Below, piece by piece: positions 50,681-59,288 of a stretch of DNA of 64,000 nt. The number at the start of each line of letters is the position of its first letter. The first letter of the stretch is position 1. Source of the stretch: Blautia luti (GTDB lineage Bacteria; Bacillota; Clostridia; Lachnospirales; Lachnospiraceae); contig NZ_AP028156.1 of assembly GCF_033096465.1 (NCBI RefSeq), positions 1,623,501 through 1,687,500 of the forward strand. The letters are read 5' to 3'. Made by a program: the position numbers and the translations under genes. The notes under the pieces were generated by a model. That model did no database searches and was not told where the DNA came from. It saw only the letters and a list, made by a program, of their open reading frames with translations.

Positions 50681-51212
50681 AAAAAAGATTTTCGCGGAAA
50701 GAAAACTTCGCACTGATGAGCAGATAAGGTCGATGAGCCTTACCATCACAGAGAGAGTAATTGCCCTTCCTGCATTTAAGAATGCCAGCCGCATTCTAGT
50801 ATATGCAGATTACAACCATGAGGTTGTGACAGAGTATCTTATTAAGGAAGCATGGAAAGCCGGCAAAGAAGTAGCAGTTCCGAAAGTCGCGGGAAAAGAT
50901 ATGGTGTTCTATAAGCTGACAGATTTTTCCCAGCTGGAACCGGGTTACTTTGGAATTCCCGAGCCGGCATCGGGAGAGATCGTTGACTGGCCGCAGGCAC
51001 TGATGATCATGCCAGGGGTGGCTTTTGACAGAAACAATCACAGAGTCGGATATGGTGGTGGATTTTATGATCGCTATCTGGAGAAACATCCACAGATGGA
51101 GAGAGTTGCCATCGCGTTTTCTTTTCAGATGTTACCGGAGGTTCCCACAGAGCCTACAGATATCTGCCCGCAGATCATCGTAACAGAAAAGGAAACATGC
51201 TATCTTGCATAA
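50658..51212 (+). CDS. 5-formyltetrahydrofolate cyclo-ligase
   Basis: MTHFS of 184 residues, which turns 5-formyl-THF into methenyl-THF with ATP. KKDIRKKIFAERKLRTDEQI at the start, RILVYADYNHEV near 50, and the ATP-binding block MIMPGVAFDRNNHRVGYGGGFYDRYL near 116 identify it. I start at ATG 50658 after GGGAG, inside the DUF896 3' end. The proB-DUF896-MTHFS-proA order recurs in relatives as far as I know. Confidence 0.93.
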   Translation: MDSKKDIRKKIFAERKLRTDEQIRSMSLTITERVIALPAFKNASRILVYADYNHEVVTEYLIKEAWKAGKEVAVPKVAGKDMVFYKLTDFSQLEPGYFGIPEPASGEIVDWPQALMIMPGVAFDRNNHRVGYGGGFYDRYLEKHPQMERVAIAFSFQMLPEVPTEPTDICPQIIVTEKETCYLA

Positions 51213-51234
51213 CTGACGGAAAGGAGACCGGGAC

Positions 51235-52485
51235 ATGAATGAAATGCTGAACCACCTTGGCGTGAATGCGAAGGCGGCTGAAACAGAAATGAGAAATCTT
51301 TCCACTGATAAGAAGAATGAGGTACTTCTTGCAGTGGCTGACAGACTGGTGAAGGATACACAGACACTGATCCGTGCCAATGCAGTGGATGTGGAAGAGG
51401 GGAAACGTAACCAGATGCCGGAAGGACTGATCGATCGGCTTCTCCTGACAGAGAGCAGAATCGAGGGAATGGCAGAAGGATTACGGCAGGTTGCTGCTCT
51501 GGATGATCCCATCGGGGAAGTTACCGGAATGAAAAAACGTCCTAACGGATTGCTGATCGGACAGAAGCGGGTACCGTTGGGCGTGATCGGGATCATTTAC
51601 GAAGCAAGGCCAAATGTAACAGCAGATGCATTTGCGTTATGCTTTAAAACCGGCAATGTTGTGATCTTAAAGGGCGGCAGTGATGCCATTCATTCCAATG
51701 AGGCCATTGTAAACAGCATCCGTGCAACTCTGAAAGAACAGAGGGTGACAGAGGATGCCATCCAGCTTATTTCTGATACTTCCAGAGAGACTGCTGCTGA
51801 GTTTATGAAGATGAACCAGTATGTGGATGTGCTGATACCCCGGGGAGGCAGAGGACTGATCAAGGCAGTAGTAGAGCAGAGCACCATTCCTGTTATTGAG
51901 ACAGGTACAGGAAACTGTCATACATATGTGGATGAAACAGCAGACCTGCAGATGGCGGCAGATATTATCATCAATGCCAAGACCCAGCGGGTAGGCGTGT
52001 GTAATGCCTGCGAATCGGTTCTGGTCCATGAGAAAGTAAAAGATGCGTTTCTGCCGGTTCTGGCTAAGAGACTTCAGGAGAAACATGTGGAGATCCGTGC
52101 AGACCAGGCAGCTTATGAACTTATTCCCGGTGCTGTACACGCCACTGAGGAGGACTGGGGAAAGGAATATCTGGATTATATACTCTCTGTAAAAGTGGTA
52201 TCTTCTGTGGAGGAGGCTATTGCACATATCAATAAATATAATACCAGACATTCTGAAGCAATCATCACCAATAATTATACCAATGCCCAGAAGTTCCTGG
52301 ATGAGGTAGATGCAGCGGCGGTTTATGTGAATGCTTCTACCAGATTTACAGACGGATTTGAATTCGGATTCGGGGCAGAGATCGGGATCAGCACCCAGAA
52401 GCTCCATGCCAGAGGACCTATGGGACTTCTGGCCCTGACAACGACAAAATATATCATTTACGGAAACGGGCAAATTCGTCCGTAA
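51235..52485 (+). CDS. proA: Gamma-glutamyl phosphate reductase
   Basis: Second enzyme of proline synthesis, reducing the ProB product with NADPH. 416 residues of the aldehyde dehydrogenase fold: [31 protein letters not shown] near 107, [14 protein letters not shown] near 200, and the catalytic cysteine in [16 protein letters not shown] near 258. [17 protein letters not shown] closes it. AAAGGAGACC precedes the ATG. Its 3' end forms part of the terminator hairpin. Confidence 0.97.
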   Translation: MNEMLNHLGVNAKAAETEMRNLSTDKKNEVLLAVADRLVKDTQTLIRANAVDVEEGKRNQMPEGLIDRLLLTESRIEGMAEGLRQVAALDDPIGEVTGMKKRPNGLLIGQKRVPLGVIGIIYEARPNVTADAFALCFKTGNVVILKGGSDAIHSNEAIVNSIRATLKEQRVTEDAIQLISDTSRETAAEFMKMNQYVDVLIPRGGRGLIKAVVEQSTIPVIETGTGNCHTYVDETADLQMAADIIINAKTQRVGVCNACESVLVHEKVKDAFLPVLAKRLQEKHVEIRADQAAYELIPGAVHATEEDWGKEYLDYILSVKVVSSVEEAIAHINKYNTRHSEAIITNNYTNAQKFLDEVDAAAVYVNASTRFTDGFEFGFGAEIGISTQKLHARGPMGLLALTTTKYIIYGNGQIRP

Positions 52486-52498
52486 ATTTGATTTTTTT
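52457..52498 (+). terminator. proA terminator overlapping its 3' end
   Basis: TTTACGGA (52457-52464) and TCCGTAAA (52479-52486) pair perfectly and are followed by a T-rich run (52487-52498). The proA stop lies in the right arm. The T-run is reused as the -35 region of the next promoter. Confidence 0.65.
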
Positions 52499-52516
52499 GA
52501 AAAGGTATGTTATACT
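52488..52516 (+). promoter_or_regulatory. Promoter of the surface protein gene
   Basis: TTGATT (52488-52493), 17 bases, TATACT (52511-52516), 54 bases before the start. Confidence 0.65.
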
Positions 52517-52569
52517 TTCTTCAGTTTTAGTTTTTAGAATATAACTCATTCACGGGAGGAAATAAAATA

Positions 52570-54738
52570 ATGAGAAGAAAACAGCTTTTTGCATTAATGA
52601 TGGCTGGTGCTTTATCCGTGGGCATGGCACCGACAGCCTCATTTGCAGCAGAGAATGAAGTGGCTGCAGCCAGTGAAGAGACAGGCGGAGAGTTTGATGC
52701 ATCTGAGACAGCAGACGAGACACCGTCTGATGAGACACCTGCGGATACAACAGATGAAACCCCGGCAGATGAAATTCCTGCAGATACAGACGAACCAGCA
52801 GCAGACCCTACGGAAACCCCGGCAGATGAAACTCCTGCAGATACAGACGAACCGGCAGCAGATCCTACAGAAACTCCTGCAGAGCCAACTGAGACTCCGG
52901 AAGAAGAGCCTGCAGCAGCTCAGAGTGAGGGGGAGGGAACCATCGCTATCGGAGAGACTGCATATACTTCTTTAAAAGAAGCATTTGCAAATGCTCCGGA
53001 CAGCACAGCTGACCAGAATCCGGTTTATATTAAAATAGCCGGTACGATCGAAATTGATGAAACGATCGATGTACCTGCAAATAAAAACATCATGGTTGTA
53101 GCAGCGGCAGAAAATACAATTATTAAGCGTGCAGATGGATTTAAAGCCAACATATTTACAGTATCCGGCGGTACCTTACAGATTGCAGGGGGAACAGTGA
53201 CAGATACAGATGGAACAGCGATTGCCACAGGAACTCTTACAGTTGATGGTGCAGGAGAGGATGTGGAAGGTTCTCTTATTGAAGTGAACAGCGGCGTGTT
53301 TGGATTATCTGACGGCGTAACACTTACCAACAATGAAACTTCTGCTGACGGCGGCGCGATCAGAAACATGGCAGATGGTGAAGTTTATCTGATGGGAGGC
53401 ACGATCACCGGCAATACTGCAGCTTCCGGTGCAGGTGTGTACAGTGAAGGAACTGTTTATTTAAAAGGAACTGTAAAAGTCTCCGAAAACATGGTAAAAG
53501 ATTCCTTTAATGTAGCAAGTAATGTTCTGCTGGCAGAATCCGGCGTGATCAAAGTAAACGGTGTGGTTTCCGATTCATCCGTAGGAGTAAGTGTGAAAAC
53601 TCCGAAAGCTGATGTCAAGGTAGTTGAACTTCTGGACGGCGTAGAAGATGTGAAGTTGGCTGATGTTCTGCCACAGTTTACATATGAAGGTGATGAGAAG
53701 TTCAAGCTGAGTGAGACAGGTACACTGATCAGTGCAGCTGAACCGACAGAAAAACCAGACCCAACCGAGAAACCGGAACCCACTGAGAAACCAACGAAAG
53801 CGAAGGTTACCGGTGTGGAGATGAAATGGACTGGACACAATAAAGTAAGAATTAAATTCCGTTCCAATATCAAAGGTATTTATTCAGTTGACTGGGTAAA
53901 AAGAGGAGCGAAGGCCCCTGAGATCACAATATCCGGTACAGCTATTGATGCAGATACTGTTACAACTGTAACGGTTGAAGATCTTCCGGAATATGATGTT
54001 GACATTTATGTTACAGTGATCAGTGAGAAGGATAATAACAATTATCATTCCTGCAAGTTCCAGCCGATAGCATCTGATCGTCCACCTGCATCTAATACTC
54101 CAACCCCGACTGTAACGCCAACTTCAGCACCGCATAATGTTGCCAAGGTAGAGGACAGTACGATCCAGGGATTTGAGAAAGCACTGGTATTCTATCCGAA
54201 TACTTTCTATGAATTCAGTGCAAAGGGTGCTGGTACAGATAATACCAATCCTGTAGAGGGAGATGTAAGATGGGTTCCTGTATACTGGAGCATGTCTTCC
54301 AATCCTGACAGCGGTGACCGACACACTGTATGGAAAATTGGTGCCCAGAAGGGTATTTATACAGAGAAAGAGAAGACATATCCAATCTATGTATTCTTCC
54401 AGAAACAGGTTTACAGCGGAAGCGAGTGGGTATCTCAGGACGGTGTGATTGAATCCAAACAGTTTTCCTTCAAGGCAGCACCTCTTACCAATGTAAGCGG
54501 AACACCGGTTCCGGGTGGTTCAGATGGCACAGACGGTACAGGCGGAGATGCAAATGGTACAAGTGTAGACGACAGTTATCTTACACCTACCACCTATGCA
54601 GGTGAAGCAAACGGAACAGCCAGAAGTGCCGTATCTACAGGTGACGAATCACCAATCGGTACAATGATGGCTCTGGCGGCAGCATCAATCCTTGCCGGTG
54701 GATATGTTCTTGTCAGAAGACGTAAAAAAGAAATGTAA
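52570..54738 (+). CDS. Large wall- or membrane-anchored surface protein
   Basis: Protein of 722 residues. A signal peptide (about 1-27, cut after ASFAA) is followed by an acidic low-complexity stalk of ETPADE/TDEPAADPT repeats (about 35-120). A right-handed beta-helix type region (about 125-380) has repeated G-rich rungs such as GGTLQIAGGTVTDTDG and MGGTITGNTAASGAGVYSEG. A TEKP repeat, a fibronectin-like part (about 420-500), a further beta domain, and a C-terminal STGDESPIG sequence with a membrane segment and RRRKK follow. The end resembles sortase-type signals of Clostridia, but there is no LPxTG. The role is probably adhesion or surface display; ligand unknown. Confidence 0.82.
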   Translation: MRRKQLFALMMAGALSVGMAPTASFAAENEVAAASEETGGEFDASETADETPSDETPADTTDETPADEIPADTDEPAADPTETPADETPADTDEPAADPTETPAEPTETPEEEPAAAQSEGEGTIAIGETAYTSLKEAFANAPDSTADQNPVYIKIAGTIEIDETIDVPANKNIMVVAAAENTIIKRADGFKANIFTVSGGTLQIAGGTVTDTDGTAIATGTLTVDGAGEDVEGSLIEVNSGVFGLSDGVTLTNNETSADGGAIRNMADGEVYLMGGTITGNTAASGAGVYSEGTVYLKGTVKVSENMVKDSFNVASNVLLAESGVIKVNGVVSDSSVGVSVKTPKADVKVVELLDGVEDVKLADVLPQFTYEGDEKFKLSETGTLISAAEPTEKPDPTEKPEPTEKPTKAKVTGVEMKWTGHNKVRIKFRSNIKGIYSVDWVKRGAKAPEITISGTAIDADTVTTVTVEDLPEYDVDIYVTVISEKDNNNYHSCKFQPIASDRPPASNTPTPTVTPTSAPHNVAKVEDSTIQGFEKALVFYPNTFYEFSAKGAGTDNTNPVEGDVRWVPVYWSMSSNPDSGDRHTVWKIGAQKGIYTEKEKTYPIYVFFQKQVYSGSEWVSQDGVIESKQFSFKAAPLTNVSGTPVPGGSDGTDGTGGDANGTSVDDSYLTPTTYAGEANGTARSAVSTGDESPIGTMMALAAASILAGGYVLVRRRKKEM

Positions 54739-54775
54739 GAGTTTTTAACAATAGAATCATAATGGATTACGAAAG

Positions 54776-54806
54776 AGACAGACCGAAAGTGGTCTGTCTT
54801 TTTTTG
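54776..54806 (+). terminator. Terminator of the surface protein gene
   Basis: AGACAGACC (54776-54784) and GGTCTGTCT (54791-54799) form a perfect stem followed by TTTTTTT. Confidence 0.92.
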
Positions 54807-54823
54807 GGCAGGAGGGGAAGAGC

Positions 54824-55696
54824 ATGACAGTGAAAGAAACCTGTACATATGAGAAAGTATATCTGGCATTGTGGGAGACAGGACAGAGATATGGGAAATT
54901 TGCGCAGTTTCGGGTGATCGGCAGGAGTCATGATGACAGGATGATTCCCATGCTGGAGATTGGAAAAGGGGATATCTGCATTTTCTGTGTCAGCGGTATC
55001 GGAGGGAAAGACGGTATAATGCCGGAATATCTACTTCATATGGCAGCAGAATACTGTCAGGCCTACGAATGTGGATGGGTGATGGATGAGAATTACGAAG
55101 TGAGAAAGCTTCTGGACAGAGTCAGGATCTGTCTGATCCCTGTTCTGAATCCGGATGGATATGAGATCGCAGCCTGTGGCTACAATGTGATCAGGAATCC
55201 TATTTACAGACAGATGCTGAAAATGCAGAACCGGCCTGTGGAGGAATTTAACTGTAATGCACGAGGGGTAGAACTGGGAAGAAATTTTCCTACCAATTAT
55301 TATCAAAGAAGAAGGATCAATCAGGAACCTGCCAGTGAAAATGAAACGAAAGCGCTGATCAGTATTTTTCAGGAATATAAAAGTGCAGGGCTTCTGACAT
55401 TTGGGTTTTCCAGGGGAAGAATCATTTACTGCAGACAGGAGAAAGGCTTTGCCTATAATCAGAGGAATTACAGACTGGCTAGATATCTGCAGAAATGCAG
55501 CGGATATCGTCTGGAACGGGGAGCTTTTCATGAGGTGCAGAAAAAACGGGAGGATCCTGATATGGGGGCCCTGGAGCAGTTTTATGCAGAAGTGATCCGG
55601 CAGCCGTCTCTGGCCATCGAGATACCGGACCTTCCTGCAGGAAATGAAAAGGAAATCCGGCTTCTTCCACTGGAATATATTTATTCCCTGAATTAA
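54824..55696 (+). CDS. M14 carboxypeptidase-like protein lacking zinc ligands
   Basis: Protein of 290 residues with the M14 fold: PVLNPDGYEIA near 105, the ARGVELGRNFPTNY block near 147 with the substrate-binding Asn-Arg, and LAIEIPDLP near the end with the catalytic Glu. The zinc-binding HxxE motif is replaced, however: the place of GIHGxE reads SGIGGKDG (about 64-71), and the third zinc His position reads GFSRGRIIY. It is therefore probably an inactive homologue that binds, but does not cut, peptidoglycan peptides, or has another role (inference). No signal peptide. GGAGGGG precedes the ATG. Confidence 0.75.
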   Translation: MTVKETCTYEKVYLALWETGQRYGKFAQFRVIGRSHDDRMIPMLEIGKGDICIFCVSGIGGKDGIMPEYLLHMAAEYCQAYECGWVMDENYEVRKLLDRVRICLIPVLNPDGYEIAACGYNVIRNPIYRQMLKMQNRPVEEFNCNARGVELGRNFPTNYYQRRRINQEPASENETKALISIFQEYKSAGLLTFGFSRGRIIYCRQEKGFAYNQRNYRLARYLQKCSGYRLERGAFHEVQKKREDPDMGALEQFYAEVIRQPSLAIEIPDLPAGNEKEIRLLPLEYIYSLN

Positions 55697-55720
55697 TGTG
55701 AGATCAGAGTTTTCTTTTGT

Positions 55721-55749
55721 TTGACATCCGGCTGTAAATTCTGTATGAT
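55721..55749 (+). promoter_or_regulatory. miaB promoter
   Basis: TTGACA (55721-55726), 17 bases, TATGAT (55744-55749). The leader of about 100 bases up to the GTG start at 55859 shows no clear structure. Confidence 0.75.
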
Positions 55750-55858
55750 AGAAAGAGCGCTGTTACTGTACACAGAACAGATAGTAACAAAGAAGATCAA
55801 TAGAATGAAAAGAAGCAGAAATAACAGAATGTAAGTGAGAAAGACGAGGAAATAAAGA

Positions 55859-57259
55859 GTGAGCAATACACAGGAGAGTAAAGTACAGTTAGAATATATC
55901 AGTAAATGTACAGATCTGGTTAAGGAGAAATATGACAGACAGCCTTGCTTCTTTATCCAGAATGCAGGATGTCAGATGAATTCTCTGCAGACAGATACAG
56001 TAGCCGGAATCGTGAAACGAATGGGCTATAAAGAAGTGGAGAAAGAAGAAAACGCAGATGTGGTAATCTATAATACATGTACAGTCAGAGAGAATGCCAA
56101 TCTGAAGATTTACGGACACCTTGGACATTTAAAGAGCATTAAGAGACATAAACCAGATATGAAGATCGTACTTTTCGGCTGCATGATGCAGGAACCGGAA
56201 GTGATCGAGAAGATCCATAAGGATTATTCTTTCGTGGATCTGGTATTCGGAACTCATAATTTCCATAAGTTCCCGGAACTTTTTTACAGAAGCTTAAATA
56301 CAGAAGGACAGATCATTGACGTATGGAAAGAATCCGACGAGATCGTAGAGGGAATGCCTTCTGACCGTAAATATTCCTTTAAAACAGGTGTAAATATTAT
56401 GTTTGGCTGCAATAATTTCTGCAGTTATTGTATCGTACCTTATGTAAGAGGAAGGGAAAAGAGCCGCGAACCGGAAGATATTATTGAAGAGATTAAAGGA
56501 CTGGTTGCAGATGGCGTAACAGAAATTATGCTTCTGGGACAGAATGTAAATTCTTACGGTAAGACATTGGAACACCCAGTTACCTTTGCCCGGCTGTTAC
56601 AGAGAGTAGAAGAGATTGAAGGGCTGAAGAGAATCCGCTTTATGACTTCCCATCCGAAGGATCTGTCTGATGAGCTTATTGAGACCATGGCGAAAAGTAA
56701 GAAAGTCTGCCACCATCTGCACCTGCCAATGCAGTCCGGAAGCAGCCGTATTTTAAAAATCATGAACCGCCGTTATGATAAGGAAAAATATCTGGAACTT
56801 GTGGAGAAAATCCGTAAAGCAGTACCGGATATTTCTCTGACAACAGATATTATCGTAGGATTTCCCGGTGAAACAGAAGAGGATTTCCAGGATACTCTGG
56901 ATGTGGTAGAGAAGAGCTGCTTTGACACAGCGTTTACCTTTATCTATTCCAAGAGAAGCGGAACACCTGCAGCGAAAATGGAAAATCAGGTTCCGGAGGA
57001 TGTGGTAAAGGATCGTTTTGACCGTCTTCTTTCCCTGGTTCAGGAGAAAGGACGGGAAGCTTCTTCACGCTTTGAGGGAACTGTACAGGAGATTCTGGTG
57101 GAAGAAGAGAGCAAGGAAAAGGGTATTTTTACAGGAAGAACGCAGTACAACCTTCTGGTGCATTTCCCGGGATGCCAGGATATGCTGGGCAAATACGTAA
57201 AAGTAAAGCTAGATACCTGTAAGGGATTCTATTATATGGGAACTCTGGCAGAAGAATAA
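55859..57259 (+). CDS. miaB: tRNA-2-methylthio-N6-dimethylallyladenosine synthase
   Basis: Radical-SAM methylthiotransferase of 466 residues acting on tRNA position 37. The N-terminal UPF0004 domain has QNAGCQMN, YNTCTVRENA and FGCMMQEPEV, whose cysteines hold the auxiliary [4Fe-4S] cluster. The radical-SAM motif CNNFCSYCIVPYVRGREKSR lies near 182, and LLGQNVNSYG near 220. A TRAM domain (about 395-460) ends it. The start is GTG 55859 after GAGGA, since no in-frame ATG fits. Confidence 0.96.
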   Translation: MSNTQESKVQLEYISKCTDLVKEKYDRQPCFFIQNAGCQMNSLQTDTVAGIVKRMGYKEVEKEENADVVIYNTCTVRENANLKIYGHLGHLKSIKRHKPDMKIVLFGCMMQEPEVIEKIHKDYSFVDLVFGTHNFHKFPELFYRSLNTEGQIIDVWKESDEIVEGMPSDRKYSFKTGVNIMFGCNNFCSYCIVPYVRGREKSREPEDIIEEIKGLVADGVTEIMLLGQNVNSYGKTLEHPVTFARLLQRVEEIEGLKRIRFMTSHPKDLSDELIETMAKSKKVCHHLHLPMQSGSSRILKIMNRRYDKEKYLELVEKIRKAVPDISLTTDIIVGFPGETEEDFQDTLDVVEKSCFDTAFTFIYSKRSGTPAAKMENQVPEDVVKDRFDRLLSLVQEKGREASSRFEGTVQEILVEEESKEKGIFTGRTQYNLLVHFPGCQDMLGKYVKVKLDTCKGFYYMGTLAEE

Positions 57260-57275
57260 ATAAGATCAAGAGCGG

Positions 57276-57311
57276 GCCTGTGTTGCGGTTGAACCGGAAT
57301 ACAGGCTTTTT
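57276..57311 (+). terminator. miaB terminator
   Basis: GCCTGT (57276-57281) and ACAGGC (57301-57306), with an inner CGGTT/ACCG stem, are followed by TTTTT. Confidence 0.8.
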
Positions 57312-57328
57312 GACCAAAATACGAAAGG

Positions 57329-58687
57329 ATGAGGATTTTGAAACAGAATAAATATGAGATAGATATGTGTAATGGAAGTATTATGGATAAGCTGATCTCC
57401 TTTTCCTTACCATTGATGCTGTCTGGTATTTTGCAGCTGATGTTCAATGCGGTAGATATTATTGTTGTAGGGCGGTTCAGCGGAAGTGTGGCGCTTGCTG
57501 CGGTAGGTTCCACGACTGCACTGATCAACGTGTTTACCAATCTGTTTATCGGGATTTCTCTTGGGGCGAATGTTCTTGCAGCACGATTCTTTGCAGCAGG
57601 TAAGGAAAAAGAGATGTCAGAAACTGTTCATACAGCGATCACTCTTGCACTGATCAGTGGCGTGATCATGGCATTTGTGGGACTGATTTTTTCCAGGGGA
57701 GCACTGGAACTGATGGATACCCCTGAGGATGTGATCGGGCAGTCTACACTGTATATGAAGATATATTTCCTGGGGATGCCGTTCTTTATGCTGTACAATT
57801 ATGGAGCTGCGATCCTGAGAGCTGTGGGAGATACCAAGCGTCCGTTGATCTTCCTGATCATTTCGGGTGTTGTGAATGCAGGGCTGAATATGATCCTTGT
57901 GATCGTATTTCATCTGGATGTAGAAGGTGTTGCCATTGCAACTGTAATCTCACAGCTGATTTCCTGCGTCCTTGTACTGCGGTGTCTGTATAGGTCACAG
58001 ACCAGCTATCAGCTTCGTTTCTCGAAACTGAAGATCAATACAGCTTATCTGAAACAGATTTTTCAGGTGGGCATTCCGGCGGGTATCCAGAGTACGGTGA
58101 TCAATTTCTCAAATGCGCTGCTGCAGTCTTCGGTCAATTCTTTTGGTTCTATTGCAATGGCCGGATATACGGCAGCCAACAATATTTTTGGATTCCTGTA
58201 TATGTCTGTGAACTCTGTGACACAGGCGTGTATGAGCTTTACCAGCCAGAATTACGGTGTGCGCAAGTATAAGCGTATGGATAAGGTTTTGATCGACTGT
58301 ATTATCATCTCTGTGGTTACGGCGCTGACCCTTGGATGCAGCGCATACTTCTTTGGATCTGAGATCCTTAAGATTTATACGAAGGATTCTGAGGTAATCC
58401 AGTGCGGAATGGAGATTATGGCGTATACCACGGTACCGTATTTCTTATGCGGAATCATGGATCTGTTTCCGGGAGCGCTGCGTGGAATGGGGCATTCCGC
58501 TGTGCCTATGATCTTATCTGTAATAGGCACGGTAGGAACCAGAATTGTATGGATCTTCGGAATTTTCCCAAATCACAGATCTCTGTCTGTGCTGTTTATT
58601 TCCTATCCTGGATCCTGGATCCTGACCATTGTCATGCAGGTGATTTGTTTCTATTTTGTCAGACGAAAAGTACATAAAAGTGCATAA
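57329..58687 (+). CDS. MATE-family efflux transporter
   Basis: Membrane exporter of 452 residues with twelve predicted segments, of the NorM/DinF superfamily that swaps cations for drugs or metabolites. SLPLMLSGILQLMFNAVDIIVVGRFSG opens it, and a matching half begins near 240 (IFQVGIPAGIQSTVINFSNALLQSSVNSFG). Substrate unknown. The start is uncertain: ATG 57329, or TTG 57338 just behind GGATGAGG. A very long terminator hairpin follows. Confidence 0.92.
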   Translation: MRILKQNKYEIDMCNGSIMDKLISFSLPLMLSGILQLMFNAVDIIVVGRFSGSVALAAVGSTTALINVFTNLFIGISLGANVLAARFFAAGKEKEMSETVHTAITLALISGVIMAFVGLIFSRGALELMDTPEDVIGQSTLYMKIYFLGMPFFMLYNYGAAILRAVGDTKRPLIFLIISGVVNAGLNMILVIVFHLDVEGVAIATVISQLISCVLVLRCLYRSQTSYQLRFSKLKINTAYLKQIFQVGIPAGIQSTVINFSNALLQSSVNSFGSIAMAGYTAANNIFGFLYMSVNSVTQACMSFTSQNYGVRKYKRMDKVLIDCIIISVVTALTLGCSAYFFGSEILKIYTKDSEVIQCGMEIMAYTTVPYFLCGIMDLFPGALRGMGHSAVPMILSVIGTVGTRIVWIFGIFPNHRSLSVLFISYPGSWILTIVMQVICFYFVRRKVHKSA

Positions 58688-58699
58688 AGCATAGTTTTC

Positions 58700-58770
58700 G
58701 GAGCTTTTGCAGAAAATAATGTTGTCAAAACATAGTGAGACAACGGACTTTTCTGCAGGGGCTCTTTTTT
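58700..58770 (+). terminator. Large composite terminator hairpin
   Basis: GGAGC and GCAGAAAA (58700-58716) pair with TTTTCTGC and GGCTC (58749-58764). An inner stem GTTGTC/GACAAC (58721-58726 with 58738-58743) sits inside. T6 follows. It separates the MATE gene from the copper operon. Confidence 0.8.
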
Positions 58771-58792
58771 GCAAAACTTTTTATATATGGTA

Positions 58793-58850
58793 TTGACAAA
58801 TACCCCATAAGGGTATATAGTGCCTATTGTAAGGATACCCCATTAGGGTA
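58793..58850 (+). promoter_or_regulatory. Copper-operon promoter with two CsoR operators
   Basis: TTGACA (58793-58798), 17 bases, TATAGT (58816-58821). The spacer contains the palindrome TACCCCATAAGGGTA (58801-58815), and a second, TACCCCATTAGGGTA, lies at 58836-58850, 35 bases on. C4/G4-type palindromes of this form are known CsoR operators, so copper should release repression of csoR and copA. Confidence 0.9.
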
Positions 58851-58870
58851 TTGTGACAGGAGGTATTTAT

Positions 58871-59188
58871 ATGGCTGATACACAGGAAAAGAAAGCCTGT
58901 CCCTGTTGTGGGAAACATACAGACCGTTCCGAAAAGGAACGCAGGAAACTGATCAACCGTCTCAAACGTGTGGAGGGACAGATCCGTGGAATTATTGGTA
59001 TGCTTGAGAACGATGCGTACTGTAATGATATCCTGATCCAGTCGGCAGCAGTCAATGCGGCAGTGAATGCATTTAATAAGGAACTGCTTGCAAATCACAT
59101 CCGCACCTGCGTAGCCCGAGATATCCGTGAGGGTAAGGACGAGACGATCGATGAGCTGGTTACAACTTTACAGAAACTTATGAAGTAA
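58871..59188 (+). CDS. csoR: CsoR-family copper-sensing repressor
   Basis: All-helical DUF156 repressor of 105 residues. The Cu(I) ligands are present: Cys in NDAYCNDIL (near 50), and His and Cys in ANHIRTCVARDI (near 76 and 80). KERRKLINRLKRVEGQIRGIIGML is the family core. The N-terminal CPCCGKH (about 9-15) is an extra cysteine-rich piece that may bind metal too. I start at ATG 58871, which follows AGGAGG. The two operators in front and copA behind support copper as the signal. Confidence 0.95.
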   Translation: MADTQEKKACPCCGKHTDRSEKERRKLINRLKRVEGQIRGIIGMLENDAYCNDILIQSAAVNAAVNAFNKELLANHIRTCVARDIREGKDETIDELVTTLQKLMK

Positions 59189-59288
59189 AGTGGTCGAAAG
59201 AGAAAGAAAGTACATCATCTCGCAAGTATCAACATTAATTGTATGCAGAGTGCGGATTCAGATGTACGAATTTTGAGGAGGAATGAGA

